Below, in pieces: positions 58,673 to 64,000 of a stretch of 64,000 nucleotides of DNA. The notes under the pieces were generated by a model. The model did not search any database. It saw only the letters and a list, made by a program, of their open reading frames with translations, and was not told the origin of the DNA. A program made the translations under genes and the position numbers. Source of the DNA: Cellulomonas gilvus ATCC 13127 (GTDB lineage: Bacteria; Actinomycetota; Actinomycetes; Actinomycetales; Cellulomonadaceae); NCBI RefSeq assembly GCF_000218545.1, contig NC_015671.1:1736001-1800000 (forward strand), written 5' to 3'. Each line of letters starts with the position of its first letter. Position 1 is the stretch's first letter.

Positions 58673-59580
58673 GCCGTGACCTTGGGCAGGCCCTTGGTCA
58701 GGACCTCGCCGTACACCTCGTCGGGGTCCAGGCGGCGCAGCTCCTCGGCGAGGCACTCGCGCAGGTGCCGGATCGGCAGCGCGATGCGGTGCTCGGGCTG
58801 GTCGGGCTGGCGCAGCGCGGCGGTCTTGCCGTCGGGCCGGTCGAGCACGATCTCGCCGGTCGACCGGACCAGGCGCACCTGCGTGATGGCCGGCGCGTCC
58901 GGGATGCGCTCGACGTCCACCGGGCAGCGCAGCGCGTGCGCGAGCCACGCCGCGACCATGTCGACGGACGGGTGCTGGCTCTCACCCGAGATGAAGGCCC
59001 GCTTGACCGGGCTGAACGGCGGCTGGTCCAGCGTCGCGGCGATGAGCCCGCGCCACAGCGTCGCGCGCGTCCAGGCGAGGTCCGTGTCGCCCTCGCTGTA
59101 GCCCGCGGCCAGCGCGCGCAGCGCCGCACCGGGCTTGGCCGCCCGCGTCGAGTCGGTGATGCGACGCTGCGCCATGCGCCCGAGAGGGTGCTCGGACGGG
59201 ACCGCGGGCGGCTCGTACGGCCACCACGCGACGATCGGGGCATCGGGCAGCAGGAGCGGCATCACGAGCGTGTCCAGGTGCTCGTCGACCTCGCCGGACG
59301 GGCGCAGGATGATGACCTCGCTCGCCCCCGCGTCGCCGCCCAGGCGGATCTGCGCGTCCAGGCCGCCCGTGCCGGTGCCCTCGGTGATGAGGATGACGCG
59401 GCACGGGTGCTCGCGCGAGGCGTCGTTCGCGGCCGCGATCGCGTGCTCGGGGTCGTGGTCGCCCGTGTCGACGATGAGCGTCAGCACGCGGCCGAGCGCG
59501 ACCGCGCCTCCCTCGTCGCGCTCCGTGAGCAGACGCTTGGCGACGGCACGGGTCGTCGTGGCGGGCATGTCGATGATCAC
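58669..59580 (-). CDS. opcA: Glucose-6-phosphate dehydrogenase assembly protein OpcA
   Basis: 303-residue OpcA, needed for activity of glucose-6-phosphate dehydrogenase in actinobacteria and cyanobacteria. The N-terminal half has LTLIVDTGDHDPEHAIAAAN and PCRVILITEG; the middle has the strongly conserved PIVAWWPYEPPAVPSEHPLG, and later TDLAWTRATLWRGLIAATLD. The GTG at 59580 overlaps the zwf stop by 4 nt, so the enzyme and its assembly factor are translated together. Confidence 0.95.
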   Translation of the reverse strand: MIIDMPATTTRAVAKRLLTERDEGGAVALGRVLTLIVDTGDHDPEHAIAAANDASREHPCRVILITEGTGTGGLDAQIRLGGDAGASEVIILRPSGEVDEHLDTLVMPLLLPDAPIVAWWPYEPPAVPSEHPLGRMAQRRITDSTRAAKPGAALRALAAGYSEGDTDLAWTRATLWRGLIAATLDQPPFSPVKRAFISGESQHPSVDMVAAWLAHALRCPVDVERIPDAPAITQVRLVRSTGEIVLDRPDGKTAALRQPDQPEHRIALPIRHLRECLAEELRRLDPDEVYGEVLTKGLPKVTA

Positions 59581-61118
59581 GGCAGCCTCCAGGCACGACC
59601 GTCGCGCGCCATCATCTCGTCGGCGGACGCGGGTCCCCAGGTGCCCGCGCGGTACTCGTCGGGCTTCCCGTGGTTGGCCCAGTACTCGAGGATCGGGTCC
59701 AGGATCTTCCAGGACAGCTCGACCTCGGTGTTCTGCGGGAACAGCGGCGGGTCGCCGAGCAGCACGTCGAGGATCAGCCGCTCGTAGGCCTCGGGCGAGG
59801 CCTCCGTGAACGCGTGGCCGTACCCGAAGTCCATCGTGACGTCGCGCACCTCCATCGCGGTGCCGGGGACCTTCGCGCCGAACCGGAGCGTGACACCCTC
59901 GTCGGGCTGGACACGGATGACCAGTGCGTTCTTGCCGAGCTCGGCCGTGGCCGTGGACTCGAACGGCAGGTGCGGCGCCTTCTTGAAGACCACCGCGATC
60001 TCGGTCACGCGCTTGCCCAGGCGCTTGCCCGAGCGCAGGTAGAACGGCACGCCCGCCCAGCGTCGCGTGTCGATGTCGACGCGCACCGCGGCGAACGTCT
60101 CGGTGGTCGAGTGCGGGTTGAAGCCCTCCTCCTCGAGGAACCCGACCACCTGCTCACCCCCCTGCCACCCGGCGGTGTACTGCCCGCGCGCGGTGTGCCG
60201 GCCGATGTCCCGGGGCACGCGCACGGCCGAGAGGACCTTCTCCTTCTCCGCGCGCAGCGCGGTCGCGTCGAACGAGACCGGCTCCTCCATCGCGGTCAGC
60301 GCGAGCAGCTGCAGCAGGTGGTTCTGGATGACGTCGCGCGCCGCGCCGATGCCGTCGTAGTACCCCGCGCGGCCGCCGATGCCGATGTCCTCGGCCATCG
60401 TGATCTGCACGTGGTCCACGTAGTTCGCGTTCCAGATCGGCTCGAACAGCTGGTTGGCGAAGCGCAGCGCCAGCAGGTTCTGGACCGTCTCCTTGCCCAG
60501 GTAGTGGTCGATGCGGAAGATGTCGTCCGGCCGGAACACGCTCGAGACGATGCCCTGCAGCTCGCGTGCGCTCGCCAGGTCGTGCCCGAACGGCTTCTCG
60601 ATGACCACGCGCCGCCACGTCCCGTCCTGGGGGTGGGACAGACCCGAGCGGTCGAGCTGCTGGCACACGAGCGGGAACGACGACGGCGGGACCGACAGGT
60701 AGAAAGCGTGGTTGCCGCCCGTGCCGCGGGACACGTCGAGCTCCTCGACCGTGTGCCGCAGCCGGTCGAACGCGTCGTCGTCGTCGAACGAGCCCTGGAC
60801 GAACCGGATGCCCTCGGAGAGCTGGCGCCACGTGGCCTCGCGGAACGGCGTGCGGGCGTGCTCGCGCACCGAGTCGTGCACGATCTGCGCGAAGTCCTGC
60901 GTCTCCCAGTCGCGGCGGGCGAAGCCCGTGAGCGCGAAGCCGGGCGGCAACAGGCCGCGGTTCGTCAGGTCGTACACCGCGGGCATGAGCTTCTTGCGCG
61001 CGAGGTCGCCCGTGACGCCGAAGATCACGAGCCCGCAGGGGCCGGCGATGCGGGGGAGCCGGCGGTCGCGCGCGTCGCGCAGCGGGTTCTGGCCCTCGGC
61101 CACCTTCGCGGGGCTCAC
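59577..61118 (-). CDS. zwf: Glucose-6-phosphate 1-dehydrogenase
   Basis: 513-residue enzyme that feeds glucose 6-phosphate into the oxidative pentose phosphate pathway and makes NADPH. The cofactor motif is [20 protein letters not shown] at about 31-50; a later Arg-rich segment favours NADP. The substrate-binding region is [20 protein letters not shown] near 202-221. The GTG at 61118 overlaps the tal stop by 4 nt. Confidence 0.97.
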   Translation of the reverse strand: MSPAKVAEGQNPLRDARDRRLPRIAGPCGLVIFGVTGDLARKKLMPAVYDLTNRGLLPPGFALTGFARRDWETQDFAQIVHDSVREHARTPFREATWRQLSEGIRFVQGSFDDDDAFDRLRHTVEELDVSRGTGGNHAFYLSVPPSSFPLVCQQLDRSGLSHPQDGTWRRVVIEKPFGHDLASARELQGIVSSVFRPDDIFRIDHYLGKETVQNLLALRFANQLFEPIWNANYVDHVQITMAEDIGIGGRAGYYDGIGAARDVIQNHLLQLLALTAMEEPVSFDATALRAEKEKVLSAVRVPRDIGRHTARGQYTAGWQGGEQVVGFLEEEGFNPHSTTETFAAVRVDIDTRRWAGVPFYLRSGKRLGKRVTEIAVVFKKAPHLPFESTATAELGKNALVIRVQPDEGVTLRFGAKVPGTAMEVRDVTMDFGYGHAFTEASPEAYERLILDVLLGDPPLFPQNTEVELSWKILDPILEYWANHGKPDEYRAGTWGPASADEMMARDGRAWRLP

Positions 61119-62245
61119 CGGGCGTCCGTGCGGCCGTCGCGCGCGGCCTGCAGGCCCTCGCTCACCTTGGCGAGCAGCTGTGCCCAGCTCGCCTCGAACT
61201 TGCTCACGCCCTCGGCCTCGAGGTCGACCGCGACGTCGTCGACGTCGATGCCGAGCGCCACGAGCCGGTCGAGCAGCCGTGCGGCGTCGTCCTGCGTGCC
61301 GGTCACGGTGTCGGTGCCGTCCCCGCCGTGGTCGGCGACCGCGTCGAGCGTCTTCTCCGGCATGGTGTTGACGGCGCCTGCGACGACGAGCTCGTCGACG
61401 TAGAGCGTGTCGGGGTAGGCGGGGTCCTTGACGCCCGTCGAGGCCCACAGGGGACGCTGCGGACGGGCACCGGCCGCGGCGAGCGCCGCCCACCGGTCCT
61501 CGGCGAGCACGTCCTGGTAGACGCCGTAGGCCAGGCGCGCGTTCGCGATCGCGGCCTTGCCGCGCAGCTCCGCGGCCTCGGGCGTGCCGATCGCGTCGAG
61601 GCGCGGGTCGACCGCCGCGTCGACGCGCGAGACGAAGAACGAGGCGACCGACGCGATGGTCGTCAGGTCGTGGCCGTTGGCCCGCGCCTGCTCGAGCCCC
61701 GCGACGAACGCGTCGAGCACCGCGCGGTACCGCGCGAGCGAGAAGATCAGCGTCACGTTGACGCTGATGCCCTCGGCGAGCACCGCCGTGATGGCGGGCA
61801 GGCCCTCGACCGTGGCGGGGATCTTGATCAGCACGTTCGGCCGGTTCACGGCCGCCCAGAGCGCCTTGGCCTGCGCGACCGTCGCCGCGGTGTCCTTGGC
61901 CAGCCGCGGGTCGACCTCGATCGACACGCGGCCGTCCACGCCCGCGGTGCGCTCGTGGACCGGGCGCAGCACGTCGGCTGCCGCGCGGACGTCGTCGGTG
62001 GTGATGGTGAAGACCGCCGTGTCCACGTCCGCACCGTGTGCGGCGAGCTCGACGAGCTGCGCGTCGTAGGCGTCGCCCGCGGCGATCGCGGACGCGAAGA
62101 TCGTGGGGTTGGTGGTCACCCCGACCACGCCGCGCTCCACGAGCTCGGCCAGGTTGCCGGTGCGCAGCCGCTCACGCGAGAGGTCGTCCAGCCAGACCGC
62201 CACCCCCGCGTCGATCAGCCGTGCGAGGGGTCCGCTCGGTGCCAT
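61115..62245 (-). CDS. tal: Transaldolase
   Basis: 376-residue transaldolase of the actinobacterial/cyanobacterial size class. The Schiff-base Lys is K141 in NVLIKIPAT; other conserved segments are [14 protein letters not shown] (about 42-55) and [19 protein letters not shown] (about 269-287). It moves dihydroxyacetone units between sugar phosphates. The ATG has GGGAAGGA on the minus strand about 7 bases upstream. A hairpin separates it from tkt, so tal-zwf-opcA-pgl probably has its own promoter in the 94 bases upstream. Confidence 0.96.
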   Translation of the reverse strand: MAPSGPLARLIDAGVAVWLDDLSRERLRTGNLAELVERGVVGVTTNPTIFASAIAAGDAYDAQLVELAAHGADVDTAVFTITTDDVRAAADVLRPVHERTAGVDGRVSIEVDPRLAKDTAATVAQAKALWAAVNRPNVLIKIPATVEGLPAITAVLAEGISVNVTLIFSLARYRAVLDAFVAGLEQARANGHDLTTIASVASFFVSRVDAAVDPRLDAIGTPEAAELRGKAAIANARLAYGVYQDVLAEDRWAALAAAGARPQRPLWASTGVKDPAYPDTLYVDELVVAGAVNTMPEKTLDAVADHGGDGTDTVTGTQDDAARLLDRLVALGIDVDDVAVDLEAEGVSKFEASWAQLLAKVSEGLQAARDGRTDAR

Positions 62246-62339
62246 GGTCGTTCCTTCCCTCGTGGAGCACGGGAGCCGGCGCGCCGCCGGCGTCCCCCGG
62301 TCGAGCCGCTGACCACGGCGTGCCGGTCCTCATCCTGAC

Positions 62340-62374
62340 GCGGTGGGGTCCGGACTGCCTCCGGACCCCACCGC
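62340..62374 (-). terminator. Terminator between tkt and tal
   Basis: A perfect 15-bp stem pairs 62340-62354 with 62360-62374 around the loop CTGCC. It begins 7 bases downstream of the tkt stop on the minus strand. Confidence 0.8.
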
Positions 62375-62380
62375 CTGACG

Positions 62381-64000
<1,620 letters not shown>

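Overview
This 64 kb window is chromosomal DNA from a very GC-rich actinobacterium. Codon third positions are almost all G or C, GTG starts are frequent, and RbpA, WhiA, OpcA and an ANTAR-type PdtaR regulator are present. Together with the gene order this suggests Micrococcales, probably a Cellulomonas-like organism; that placement is inference. I see no insertion sequence, intact prophage, CRISPR array or obvious novel defence island. Nearly all of the window is core metabolism and information processing.

Region 1 (1-16 kb) starts with the tail of an unknown gene, then aspS and an acetyltransferase. On the minus strand lies an MMPL exporter with two small membrane proteins. A translation/cell-wall block follows: rarA, rpsD, two small membrane-anchored proteins (DUF948 and DUF6167 types), alaS, ruvX, two tandem mltG genes and aroE. 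It ends in a patch of gene debris beside a minus-strand tRNA gene.

Region 2 (16.4-31 kb) holds the PdtaR-like regulator, an EEP-family hydrolase, and a complete branched-chain-amino-acid-type ABC importer. The importer has one lipoprotein on the plus strand and livHMGF on the minus strand, and its LivH carries an extra extracytoplasmic domain. Next come an acetyltransferase, a thioesterase divergent from polA, a DUF485/ActP solute symporter pair and a methyltransferase.

Region 3 (31-50 kb) holds pfkA, rpsA, coaE, a conserved unknown gene, uvrB, a VOC protein, terC behind a manganese riboswitch, a small oxidoreductase cluster, a GH15/metallohydrolase pair, uvrA, an OsmC-type peroxidase and uvrC. 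Region 4 (50-64 kb) holds rapZ-yvcK-whiA, the glycolytic run gap-pgk-tpiA, secG-rbpA, and on the minus strand the pentose phosphate genes tkt and tal-zwf-opcA-pgl plus an O-methyltransferase.

The most interesting signals are regulatory. (i) uvrA, uvrB, uvrC and polA all have leaderless starts 6-7 nt after a TAnnnT -10 box. Exactly 8 nt upstream of each box is a TGTCRG-containing element, the layout of the mycobacterial RecA-independent (RecA-NDp, PafBC-dependent) DNA-damage promoter. (ii) terC has a yybP-ykoY Mn2+ aptamer whose conserved 3' motif can pair over 12 bp with the Shine-Dalgarno region. (iii) The rpsA and rpsD leaders are long and structured. (iv) The tRNA has anticodon CAA but a short, class I variable loop, and gene remnants sit on its 3' side. 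Many transcription units end in long perfect GC hairpins without a U-tract.
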